The position numbers and the translations under genes are program-made. From Panagrolaimus kolymaensis (Eukaryota > Nematoda > Chromadorea > Rhabditida > Panagrolaimidae): a DNA stretch of 64,000 nucleotides. Location of the stretch: positions 3,534,001-3,598,000 of the forward strand of contig JAJQJQ010000011.1 of the NCBI GenBank assembly GCA_028622995.1, given 5' to 3'. Positions 1-10,822 of the stretch are shown in pieces. Each line of letters starts with the position of its first letter. The stretch's first letter is position 1. Below the pieces are notes generated by a model. That model saw only the letters and a list, made by a program, of their open reading frames with translations, was not told the DNA's origin and searched no databases.

Positions 1-545
1 AACAAGCTTAAAACGTGTAGCAAACAACAGCAGCTTGTCTTCAAGCAAGTGAGAGTTTGTGATTCAGGACCGTGAGTAATCTCCCAATCTTTTGCGCGGG
101 TGTGGTACTGGAATTAGAAAAAGGAGCTGAAGCTTTCTTTTCTTTTTTCTGCTTTGATTTCGCGTGTCTTCATCGTGGTGGTAACGCTTAGTCAAGAAAG
201 AAAATAAAGAGAGGAGATGAATGAATGAACGAAAGCGAGCTTTGAACGGACGAGCCCCTTTAACATTTTTTGGATAGATAAAGACCGGTCGAGGGATTCT
301 TTCTTCTTCTTTTTTTTCTCGTCAATTGTTAAAAGAACTGATTTTTGAGAGCCCCGGAAGTTGTCCTATTCTTGAGTGGACGACCATCGGTTTTATTTGA
401 TTTAATTTTTGTATTATTGCCTTTGGGCAACTATTTTTTAACGACAGGCTTACAAAATTACTTTTTTTTTCAGTAATTTTTCAATTATTATTAATTATTG
501 TTTATGTGAAATGACGTGACACAACTTTGAAACGAACCGAAAAAA
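1..545. other. upstream region of the latrophilin-like gene
   Basis: No coding exon is recognisable. The stretch is moderately AT-rich, with polypyrimidine runs near 300-320 and 460-470. It probably holds promoter and 5' untranslated sequence of the receptor gene starting at 546. A TTTTTTTTCAG at about 462-472 could be a trans- or cis-splice acceptor. Confidence 0.4.
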
Positions 546-3500
546 ATGATGAAAGCTTTAATCATTCCTTTTATATTTATATTTTTAATCAATTTATCTT
601 TTGCTGATCTCTTAAAATCTTGTCAAAATAATGTTTGCCAAAATGGTGGAACTTGTCTGCTTATGAGTCGTAAGCTCACTTTTTATCATATTTTTTTGCT
701 AATTACTTATTTAAGCAACACCAATATATACAAAATGTAATTCAAAAGAGCTTTATTATAACAATAATTGTTATGAAATAGTTAGAGAAGCTTTAAATCG
801 ATCATCAGCAGCTGATTATTGTAATCGAAGGTTGCATAATAATCAAGCGGGTGGATTAATTTCAATTCGAGATGAAAATGATCGAAGATTTATTAGTGAT
901 GCATTACAAAATAATGTTGCAGATAAATCTAAAGCTTGTAAGAAATTTTTGAATTGAAATTTATAAAAAAGAAAATATCTTAATTCTAGATTTATCGATT
1001 GGTTTTTGGACCGGTGGTCGAAGTATTGGAAAAATGGCTACTAATCTTTCATGGTATTGGCAAAATACAACAGAGCCTATGACAAATCATTTTTGGAGTT
1101 ACAATGAGCCTAAAACAGATGATGATTTAAACAGTTGAGCTTTTTATATTTTTAACCATCATCGTTCCTTAGAATAATTCATTTTATCTTTATTTCAAGG
1201 GCAAAAAACTGTGGTTTAAGATGCCCAAATATCATATTTTCTTTTCTAAACTTTATTCTTTTCAATTTTTAACACATTATTTTTTCAATTGTTACAAATT
1301 TTTTATTAACAAAAGGAACGCGTTTATTTACATTTATTTATTCTTTTCAGACCTTTGTATCAGCCTTAACGCGGATTCTGTCTTTCAATATTGGAGTAGC
1401 AAATCGTGCTCGGATTTAAACTTTTTTGTTTGTGAAAGAACTGCTTCAGATATGGGTAAATTCTTTTGTATTATTAAAAAAAATGGTTTTATATTTTTTT
1501 AAGGCGAACCAAATTGGTTAACACAATGTAAATGTCCGCCATCTTTTACTGGAAAATATTGTGAAATACAATCTTTTGTAAATGATCCATGGAAAAAGGG
1601 AGAGGATGAAGGTGAAAGTGTTGTAACATGTGAGGATGAAAGCTTCATCTTTTCATGTCCAAATGGAGGTGTAATTTTGGTTGATTATGCTTTATATGGG
1701 CATTCAAATTTAACAGATGATAGTCATTGCACCAAAAGTGTGGATTCGCTAATCCATAATGATACATGTATTGATTCAAGCAGTTTACAAACAGTCATCC
1801 AAAAGTAAGAAAGTCTTTATGAATCCTAATATAAAACAAATTTAGATGCCAAGGCCTAACGTATTGTCAAATTCCCTCAATGATGGAACTTTTTGGTCAA
1901 AGACCATGTCCTAGAAAAATCCCTGTTAGTTTAAGCACTCGACTTCGATGTTCGAGTGATTTGAACATTCCCAATAAATGTCCCACTGGAGCTTTGTACA
2001 TTCAAGGTCGATGTTACAAATCATTTTTGGAAGAAGTGTTAAGTTCAAGAAAAACATATGATGAAGCTCAAGCTGAATGTGGCGTTAATGTACGCTTTGA
2101 ATCAAGATTATCTCTCAAAATTTTACTTTTTTAGGGTGGAAATTTGGCTAATCCCCAAAGAGAGCCAATATTTTCAATGCTTTATTCAGAAATTACAAAA
2201 ACAGCTGAAAAATTAAATATTTCTGCGCCTAATGAAAAATTTTGGATTCGCAATGAATCAGAATCTCTTCCAAGTACAGCGATGTGGCAAAATATGTGTC
2301 CATTTTTGCAAATTGATAATAACGTTCCTCAACCTGAATCTTGTCAATCAAGGCTTAATTGGATTTGCGAATATCCTCCAAGTAGTGATCTCACTCAACG
2401 AATAACTGAATCATTGACAATTTCAACAGCTCCATCTACGACTTACACCACTACATCATTTAGCAATAATACCACTACAGTAACGAGGTAAGAAAAAAAT
2501 ATGTGGGAAAATAAAATTAATAATTCAATAAAGATTAAAATAAACAAAACGAAAATAAATTTTTAAAGTTTATTTACCCAAAGGCTAATATAAATTTCTA
2601 AAAAAGGCGGTAATCAAACTTTCATTATTGAAAAAAAACTTAAATGTTTGTTCACAGAAAATGCATTTAAGCGCATCAAAAAATAGGGATTGTAGACTTA
2701 TGGAATGAAAAATAAAATGCGCAAAGCTTATTCGTAAATGGCGTGAGCGCGAAAACTTTGACTAGTTTTTAAAGAACTTTTTTTGCGTTAACTTTTTTTG
2801 GAATTCGCATTTTTTTACTGATATTGCATACGTTGTATTTGAAGCAAAAAAATAACTGTTACAGTAAAGAATAAGAGAAAAAAATATTTTTCAGCCCTTG
2901 ACGAAATAAAAATGAATAAAAAAGTGAAACAATGAATTTTCTAAAAAAGCAATAATAAAAAAACAAAATCACGCAAAAATTCAACACTTGTTTTTTTTTA
3001 TTAAAAAATTTTGTTATTTTTAAATTCATTAATCACACTTCTTCCTTTTCTTTCTTCATTTTTTTTCCGTCTTCAAAGCGTGCTTCATTCTTTCTAAAAA
3101 TAAATAACCCTCATTTTTCTTCTTCTTTTTCTTTATAAAAAAAAAATATGAAGTAAAGGTCAGTGTAATATTCTTCATGATCAATCCGAGTTCAAATTTA
3201 CTTTTTGTCTTTGCACCTCTTTCTTCATACATTGTTACAAAATGCAGCGGATTTTTTTTTCTTCATTTTTTAGTTAAGCCTTCAACTTTCGAGTGCTTTA
3301 ATAAAAAAAAATAGGTATACCCTTTCAACCTTGAGATTCTACTTATAAAAAACGTCATAGTGCATGCGATTCATTTTTATTTTTTTATCCATCCGTAAGA
3401 AAGAAGAAAAAACTCATCATCATCCATTTGATTGATTCAATTTATTTTTATTTTTTCATTCTTTCGCGTGTCTCAAAAAATCTTTTTGCGCACAAGAAAT

Positions 3501-6500
3501 TTTGCAATTGAGTCATACTTTTTCCTTTATTTCTTTATAGAATCAAAAAAGAATTTATTTATGGATTTTTTTAAAGAATGTTGCTTCTGTTCATTGCTTT
3601 TTACAAACATTTTTTACCATTGTTTTTTGTTTTCTTTCATCATTCTCCCAGACTTTGCTTCTCCTTATAGCTTCTGATTATTTACTTTTTTGTTCTTTCA
3701 TTGTTTTAAACGTTCAATGATAATACGAAAAAACTTATTCGCCGAATTTCCCTTTTGTTTCTTTTGGGTTCAACGTTTTGTCCTTAGTAGTCTGCGTCGT
3801 TTTTTTTGTTGTGGTATTATTGTTTTGGCGGGTCTCTTCTTCATTTTTTGACGACGACGTCAAATTTTTCTACATTGATTTATTTCTTCGTCATTCTTTT
3901 ATATTTCCAAATAAATCTGGAAAAAAGAGATTTTGTAGATTTTCAAATAGTTAATCCTTCAACTATTATTTTTTCCTATTGAACTTTTTCTTCACAAATA
4001 AAAAGTTTGAAGCAGAACAAGTTTTTTTTGTCACATCAGAAATTTGTAACAATATCACAGCTGCTTTTTTAAAGCATCCAAAAAATAGCAATTTCCATGA
4101 CAATATTTTTTGGTAAATATTTTATAACAAAATGGGTAATATTAATTTTATTTTCGTTGATTGACAATAGCTTTCAAAATGAGGATAATGGGTAAAAAAG
4201 TAAAATTTAAATCATACTTAAAATAACTTTGATTTTATTTAGCACCATACTTCCGATGATTGCAAAGGATCCAGAAATATCTGGACTGTATTGCCCTGAA
4301 ATAACATGGATGGGGATCAAGTTTCCTGAAACTCCTGCCTGCGAAGATGCCATTGTGGATTGTCCAAATTCAGAAGAAATTGAAGGTAAGAGTTTTTATT
4401 TTATTTTTAAGCTGAACCATGAAGCCATTGCTATTTATTCAAAGTTATTATATTTTCTTACTCTTTCTGTCCAATATCAAAAAGATGCTGATCCCCATTT
4501 GATATTCTTGATAATCAAAAAAACTTTCCATTTGTTTGTTTATTGCAATTAATTTTGCGACACAGTATCAAAAATTTTAAGATTAATATAGAATTTTTTC
4601 TCGATTTTATCAAACTAGTTCCCATCAAATTTTCCGAATTCATTTTATTCATTCTCCAAATACTTGGTCACATTTTTGCAACAAAGTTAGTGATATTTTG
4701 TTTTATTTTTAGGACACATTCGATTTTCATGTGGTTGCGAGCATGGCACATGGATGAACACCGCGGATCTTTCAAATTGCTCCCATAAATGGGTTGGAGA
4801 AGTCGCAAATTTAATAAATGCTAGAGAAGATTCTGTAAATATTGTAAATCAATTATTTTATCATCTTCGAACAAATGTCGCTGAACAAAAACTTTATGGC
4901 GGCGATATTGATGGAATTATTGATGCGAGTCAACAACTTCTTCCATTAGCTCATTCCCAAGTTTTACAACTTCAAGAAACAAATATGAGAATTGAATTTG
5001 CTAAAAATTTTACTACCACCATGGGAGAATCTGGTGATCAGCTGCTCAGTGATCAATCCAGTCAAGCTTGGAATCAATTGAAAGTTAACGATCGAATTAA
5101 GCGAGCATCAAATTTAATGATAATTTTGGAACAAAGTTTAGTTTTAATGTCTGAACATATGGGTTCAGGTAAATCTGGTTTGAACTTTAAAAATTGGGTA
5201 TCACAAATTGAAAACAAAAATGCCATTCCTGAACCCATGCGTGCGCCAGCGATATCTTCAAAGATTATGATGGCTGCTGCAGCTCCATCAATATTTTCAA
5301 ATGAAGCTGTTGAACCTTCAACGGTTATTGAATTCACAAATTATTCCGATGCTCCAATTATGCAATTACCTGGCTTTGATATTCTCAGTATGTTTTTTAC
5401 TTTTAACATTTTTTTATTTTATCCAATTCTCAGGTTCGTCAGCCCAAAATGCACCTATGGCAGCTTTTGCAGCTTCAGCGGATCAACCACGAATGAGAAT
5501 GAAAACCCTAAATTCACCAACGGATTCCACCACAAAACTTGGTTATTTTATGTATAATTCTGTTGGAAGCTTACTTTCCACTAATGCTACCTCAATAATT
5601 AATTCTCGAGTGATGGGCGCTTTTATCAATGATCCACAACAAAGTGTTAATCTTCCACCTAATTCTCCTGTAAATTTCACATTTTATCATTTAAAAAAAG
5701 TTGGTGTTGAAAATCCTCGTTGCGTTTACTGGGATTTGGCGGACATGTTAGTTTAACGAATAAATCTTTTGAAATTTTAGTACATATTATCATCATCATA
5801 ATGTTTATAGGGAATGGAGCCAAAGAGGGTGTGTCCTTATTGAAACTACCAAAGATTTCACTAAATGCAGTTGTTCACATTTAACAAGTTTTGCAATTTT
5901 AATGGATGTTAATGCTAATTTAGATCGCTTAGTTGGTGGTAATGCGATTGCATTGGATTTAATCACCATATTTGGATGTGCTTTATCCATTGTTTGTTTA
6001 ACCATAGCATTCTTGATTTTTACTTTATTCAGGTTTGTTTTATTCACATTTAAGAATATTGCAATTACCATAAAATTGATTTTATACCTTGAAAGCAATT
6101 TATTCAATAGCATTACTTTCATTTTTCAGATCCCTTTATACTGTTCGACATGCGATTCATCGAAACCTTTGTTTATGTCTCCTTGTCGCTGAATTACTAT
6201 TTGTTATTGGAATTGATAGAACTTCAAATACCGCTGGTTGTCGAGGAGTTGCCATTGCACTTCATTACTTTTTCTTGGCGGCTTTTTGTTGGATGTTACT
6301 CGAAGGTTATCAACTTTATATGATGCTTATTCAAGTTTTTGAACCAAATCGATCTCGTTTTTACCTTTATTATCTTATTGGTTATGCCCTTCCTGCAGTA
6401 ATTGTTGCAATATCAGCGGGAATAACTTGGCAAAATTATGGCACTTACAGCTATTGCTGGATCAATGTTCGAACATCCACTCTTTGGGCTTTTATTATTC

Positions 6501-7377
6501 CCGTTATTGTCATTATCATCAGCAATATTATCGTTTTATTGATAGCTTTGAGAGTTGTTTTATCAGTTAAAAGCCGTGATAGGCCGACATCTCAACGAAT
6601 CCTTGGATGGTTAAAAGGTTCTGCAACATTACTATGCTTACTTGGAATCACATGGGTTTTTGGATTTTTGGTTGCCATTCCTGGAACACACATTGTTTTT
6701 GCTTATATTTTTGCTATTTTAAATACTTTACAGGTAAGCAACATTTAAAAAAATTAATACATTCTATTAATTTTAAGGGAGTCTTTATTTTTATTCTCCA
6801 TGTTGTATTTAATGATAAAGTCCGAGTTGTTCTGGTTCGAGCAATGCGTCGTAAAGTTTGTTGTGGCGTCGAAGCTCCTACTTCTTCTGTTGGTGGATAT
6901 AGTACTCGAACGGGGCAAACATTTTTCTCAAAACAAAAACTCTTACATTTCTTTAAATCATCGGGAGATCAAGGAAGCGAACACAATACTGAATCTACGG
7001 AAGAAAAACAAAACTCTCCTAAAGTTTTTGCAAAGATTATAAAACAACATGAAATCAAATTACCATCACCCGAAGATGATGAATTAAAAATAAATGAATG
7101 GCGTTCAAAATCATTGGAGGAAGAATTCACCGATCGACCATCGATAATTGTGTCACCAACAACTTTGATGGTTGCTGCAAATGTGAGAGAACGTGGGTCA
7201 TCATTGCCGAGTCCAACAGAACTGTTGAAAGTTGATTCCCTAGAAAACCGTCATTCAGCACCAGTGAAAAGGAAAAAGTTCCCACTTGGCTCAAGTGAAG
7301 AACAAAGAAGTTTGGAATTGAGGGGAATTGTTGAACGTCATGAAACTGGGGCAAATATTATTGTTGAAAAACTTTAA
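546..7377 (+). CDS. latrophilin-like adhesion GPCR with lectin-rich ectodomain
   Basis: This multi-exon gene encodes a cell-surface adhesion G-protein-coupled receptor. The first exon has a signal peptide and an EGF-like start (CQNNVCQNGGTC). Next come a C-type lectin-like domain (exons from 716 to about 1456, ending in FFVCE), an EGF-like CKCPPSFTGKYCE, and a rhamnose-binding-lectin-like segment (FSCPNGGVILVDYALYG, about 1640-1960). A second C-type-lectin-like domain (about 1975-2385) and a Ser/Thr-rich linker follow. After a long intron there is a hormone-receptor-type Cys module (4243-4790), a GAIN domain, and a GPS with CSCSHLTSFAIL near 5869-5900, where autocleavage at HL/T is expected. 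Seven membrane spans run from about 5935 to 6810, followed by a roughly 180-residue cytoplasmic tail. The RBL, HormR, GAIN and 7TM order is that of latrophilins. The additional C-type lectin modules suggest a LAT-2-like rather than LAT-1-like member, but that assignment is uncertain. Confidence 0.85.
2488..4242 (+). other. long intron of the latrophilin-like gene
   Basis: An intron of about 1.75 kb lies between the Ser/Thr-rich linker exon (donor GTAAGA at 2488) and the HormR exon (acceptor ATTTAG at 4242). It is far longer than the other introns of this gene. It is AT-rich with many homopolymer runs, and I see no convincing exon or RNA gene in it. It could hold regulatory sequence or an alternative internal promoter giving a lectin-less receptor; that is inference. 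Confidence 0.7.
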
Positions 7378-8233
7378 AATTCTTTCATGGAATGCGGTAA
7401 ATAGATGTTTAATTATTTATGTTTCATCTCACTACCATAATTTTTTGTTTGTATATAATAAGGAAAAAAACACCGGTCAGTAAAATATTTATTTGAAAAA
7501 TGCAATATTGTCAGTTATTGGATTCCTAGTTTTAAAATAAAAGTTAAAAATAATGTTGGAAGGATCATAATTTGCATAATTCAAGGGATGACATAACCAT
7601 AAAAACGAATGCTGGTGTAAATAATAAACGTTTGAAAAAAATTTACGGTGCTTCTTCTGTAAGCCCTATTCTGTTTATGTATAAAGCGTTACTAGATCTT
7701 TGATGAACATTTTCACGCGTTTCCAAGTATCACTCGGCGTTACCGCTTTCATGGATCCTTTACTTGAAAACTTTGTGAAAACTGTACATTTATTTAATGC
7801 AGACTTTTCAGCCAGAGATCCAGGGACTTTCCCCAGGTTTAAATTTTAGAGCAATCAAATGCCCGTTTGAAACCCTGATTACTTTTCCGAGAATCACCAT
7901 AAAAAGAAAAAATGTGATGTCGCTTTTATTCGAGCCATGTCTTTGTTCATCGATCATTGAATAAAACACACACTGGAGCATGACAACTAAAGAGATGCAC
8001 TCTTCCTTCACCAAAAACAAACAAAATAGCAAGGAAATTGTAAATCGACCAAATGTTTAATTATGATTTCTTTCTTTCAAAAGCGATCAAATAATAATCT
8101 CTACGAATGATCGCGAGTACCATTGGTTCCAGCAGTGTAAAACCCATTTAATTTTACAATTTATAAATGCTTTTGATTTCGATATGAAATAGTATTAGAT
8201 AAATAAATTTTATAAATAATATCTTTTCACAAC
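7378..8233. other. intergenic, no gene seen
   Basis: This holds the 3' region of the receptor gene, with AATAAA-type signals such as near 7536, and then unremarkable AT-rich sequence. Open frames here are short and show no family resemblance. The last eight bases (TTCACAAC, 8226-8233) are the left target duplication of the transposon that follows. Confidence 0.5.
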
Positions 8234-9045
8234 CAAGGCTGGCAGCAAACGTACATTCGTGTCCATGCACATGGACATATGTACATTTGGATGGCAAAAA
8301 TTTTTTTTGAGAAAATATGATTTCTGTAATATTTTATAGTTGGAAATGCATAAAATAGAGGGAAAATATTCATAAAGTTAATTTTTGACGATGTCCATTT
8401 GAACGTACCGTTGTCCATCGAAACGTACAGTCGTCCATTTGAATGGACAACTGTACGTTTCGATGGACAACGGTACGTTTGAATGGCAGCATGCGACATT
8501 CGAACGTACAAAATTTTTTTTTGGTAAAAATTAATTTTTTTATAACAAGATATCCATGATGACCAGTGTTCTTCCTCGCCCCCATTTTCGCACGCACGCC
8601 CCTGCCCCGCCCCGGGGCGCGGGGCGGGGCAGGGGTTCGAAAAATGTCGGGGCGCGGCGCGGGGCAGGGGCGACTTTTTGGGTGAGGAAGAACACTGATG
8701 ATGACCAATAAATCCCAAAAATCCATAAAATTAATCAGAATAATTAATTTTTACCAAAAAAAAAATTTTGTACGTTCGAATGTCGCATGCTGCCATTCAA
8801 ACGTACCGTTGTCCATCGAAACGTACAGTTGTCCATTCAAATGGACGACTGTACGTTTCGATGGACAACGGTACGTTCAAATGGACATCGTCAAAAATTA
8901 ACTTTATGAATATTTTCCCTCTATTTTATGCATTTCCAACTATAAAATATTACAGAAATCATATTTTCTCAAAAAAAAATTTTGCCATCCAAGTGTACAT
9001 ATGTCCATGTGCATGGACACGAATGTACGTTTGCTGCCAGCCTTG
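8234..9045. mobile_element. foldback / hAT-like non-autonomous element
   Basis: A near-perfect inverted repeat has its left arm at 8234 to about 8530 and its right arm at about 8740 to 9045. The termini are CAAGGCTGGC and GCCAGCCTTG. Both ends are flanked by TTCACAAC (8226-8233 and 9046-9053), an 8-bp duplication typical of hAT transposons. Each arm carries smaller palindromes built from GTCCAT and GTACGTTYGA motifs. No transposase is encoded, and open frames across the arms are by-products of the palindrome. The loop contains the separate insertion at 8564-8697. The class assignment rests on duplication length and the CA-starting ends. Confidence 0.8.
8564..8697. mobile_element. GC-rich hAT-like MITE nested in the foldback loop
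   Basis: This 134-bp insertion has inverted termini CAGTGTTCTTCCTC and GAGGAAGAACACTG, flanked on both sides by ATGATGAC (8556-8563 and 8698-8705). The body is extremely GC-rich, with GGGGCGCGGGGC-like palindromes, in sharp contrast to the AT-rich surroundings. It has no coding capacity. The 8-bp duplication and CAGTG ends fit the hAT superfamily. It lies inside the loop of the larger element, so it inserted later. Confidence 0.85.
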
Positions 9046-9135
9046 TTCACAACCATTAAAGTTGTTTTGAAAAATTGATATAAGCAAAAAGTACAAAATT
9101 TTGATAAAAAGGTTTTAATAAATAATTTGGGAATT

Positions 9136-10822
9136 TTATTTAAGCAATTTTTGTTGCTCAAGAGCATTGCCTTGTTTATGAGATTTTGTTGAAGCTGATT
9201 GAGGGCTAAGTTCATTTCTTGAAGTATGTCCACCACCAGCAGGTTGTAATAGAGCATTCACAGATTTTTGTGAACCAAATTTTAATTTTCGATTTATATC
9301 TGTTGGAGATTCAGTTAACTTTTGATCCTAAAATTTTTAAATTTTAACTTTAAAAGTTTCATAGCTCATAAAAACCAACCAAAAGTTCTTTAGTTACTCT
9401 TCCAAGTCCTTTGGGTTTTTCAATGCATTTAACATAAACGGGTCGATACAGTATAATATCCTCTTCTTCCTCTTCATGATTGCCACCATTTTCGCCGCCT
9501 TCTCCAGCGGTACCAGGCTGATTTCCATCATAAACTTGTCCCAACCTAAATTCAGGTGAAATGTATCTTCCACCTTCAACATAATCAACGCAAAAATCTA
9601 AAATTTTCAAAATGAATATGTTAAAAAAGATATGTGATATTTACCGTAAGTAATGGAATAAAGTTGAGTTTGAGGAGATCGATAAGGGATGGTGGCAATG
9701 GTAATAGGAAATTCCATTTCAAGGGATTCATTTTTGCGTTCATCTTCGATTGAAACCTGCAAAGTAGAACAAATTAGTTAAAATAAAACTTTAAAAAAAA
9801 GGTTTTACGAACCTTTAAAATATAATAAATTTGCATCAGACGACAAACTCCAACCATCGTTGGTGGAATAATTGGAATTTTAATTGGATGTTGTTCGAGC
9901 GATGAATCAAATTTAGCTGCTGTATTTTCATTTACCGTTGGTGAACGATATTCCAAAGCCGTTGAAGTTATTGTTTTAGTTTCACCCAAAACACCTTTTT
10001 CAACTCGATATTCAATTATCTTAAAAAATGTTATTCAAATTGATTTCAAAATAATGGCTGATAAAATTTACTTGTAATATTTTAATATTTAAATTAACAG
10101 TAAAATCTTGTCGATTTTCAATGTGAGCTTTAATTTTAAGATTTTCACCGCAACAATATGCAGTTCTTTCGAGTATGACTCGCAATGCAATGGTTCCACG
10201 TTGACAACAACGAAAGCATCTAACTTTGTGGTCTTGTCCGCAAAGAGAAGATAAATATTTCTCTTCCATGCAATCAATGTGTGGCCCAATTAAAGAGAAA
10301 TATTTTATGCCTTGTGGTGATGAAGCATATGGGATATCAATGATACATTTAACATAATATCGAATGGTTCCCATTCTTGTTTCAAGCGAACAGGGCATTT
10401 GACATTGAGGAAGTTGAAATGCAAAGGTAAATTGATGCATTCCACGAGGAAGTATATTTGTTGCATCGGGTTCATCATGTTTGTCTGAAGAAGAAAAAAC
10501 TTTTGATTTTTTTTAGAAATGATCACAAAAAGAACAAAAAAATTAGTTTTGATGGTGGACCAAAAAGCTACTGTAAAATTATTTTACCTTTGCCCCAAAT
10601 AACTATTTTTTCATCTAATAAATATTGATCATCTTTTAAAGTTTTTCTTTCTCCCGATTTCATTACTTTTAATTGCACATGTGCCTTTCCACGAAGGAGG
10701 ACTCGAACTCCTCTTATTTTAATATTTTCTGAATTTTCAAGAACTATGCATCCTGTGAGTGGTTCACCAGCATAATAAACATCTTTATCCAGTCGAATAT
10801 CAAATGAAGTAATGTAATCCAT
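9136..10822 (-). CDS. arrestin-domain-containing protein
   Basis: A spliced gene read leftwards, starting at the ATG complementary to 10820-10822. The N-terminus (MDYITSFDIRLDKDVYYAGE, then PLTGCIVLENSENIKIRGVR) is a typical alpha-arrestin N-lobe. The next exons give the HQFTFAFQLP and MGTIRYYVKCIIDIP segments and the C-lobe, including SLIGPHIDCMEEKY and SLEMEFPITIATIPYRSP. The C-terminal tail (about 9136-9600) is acidic, with a run of glutamates, then Gln/Ser-rich. Such proteins are adaptors that link membrane cargo to ubiquitin ligases and endocytosis. I do not see PPxY motifs in the exons read, which would be the usual ligase contact. Nematodes have many arrestin paralogues, so no specific orthologue is assigned. 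Confidence 0.85.

Noticed and set aside
5074..5337. Minus-strand open frame inside the receptor gene
   Set aside because: It is antisense to the GAIN-domain exon, whose plus-strand frame is clearly conserved.
8227..9070. Several open frames of 60-160 residues on both strands (for example with repeated CPSKRTVVHSNG-like peptides)
   Set aside because: They lie in the arms of the palindromic transposon and mirror each other on the two strands; the peptides are translations of the inverted repeat, not genes.
10690..10720. GGACTCGAACTCC resembling a tRNA T-loop
   Set aside because: It lies within the conserved arrestin N-lobe exon (IRGVRVLLRGKA) and no tRNA fold forms around it.
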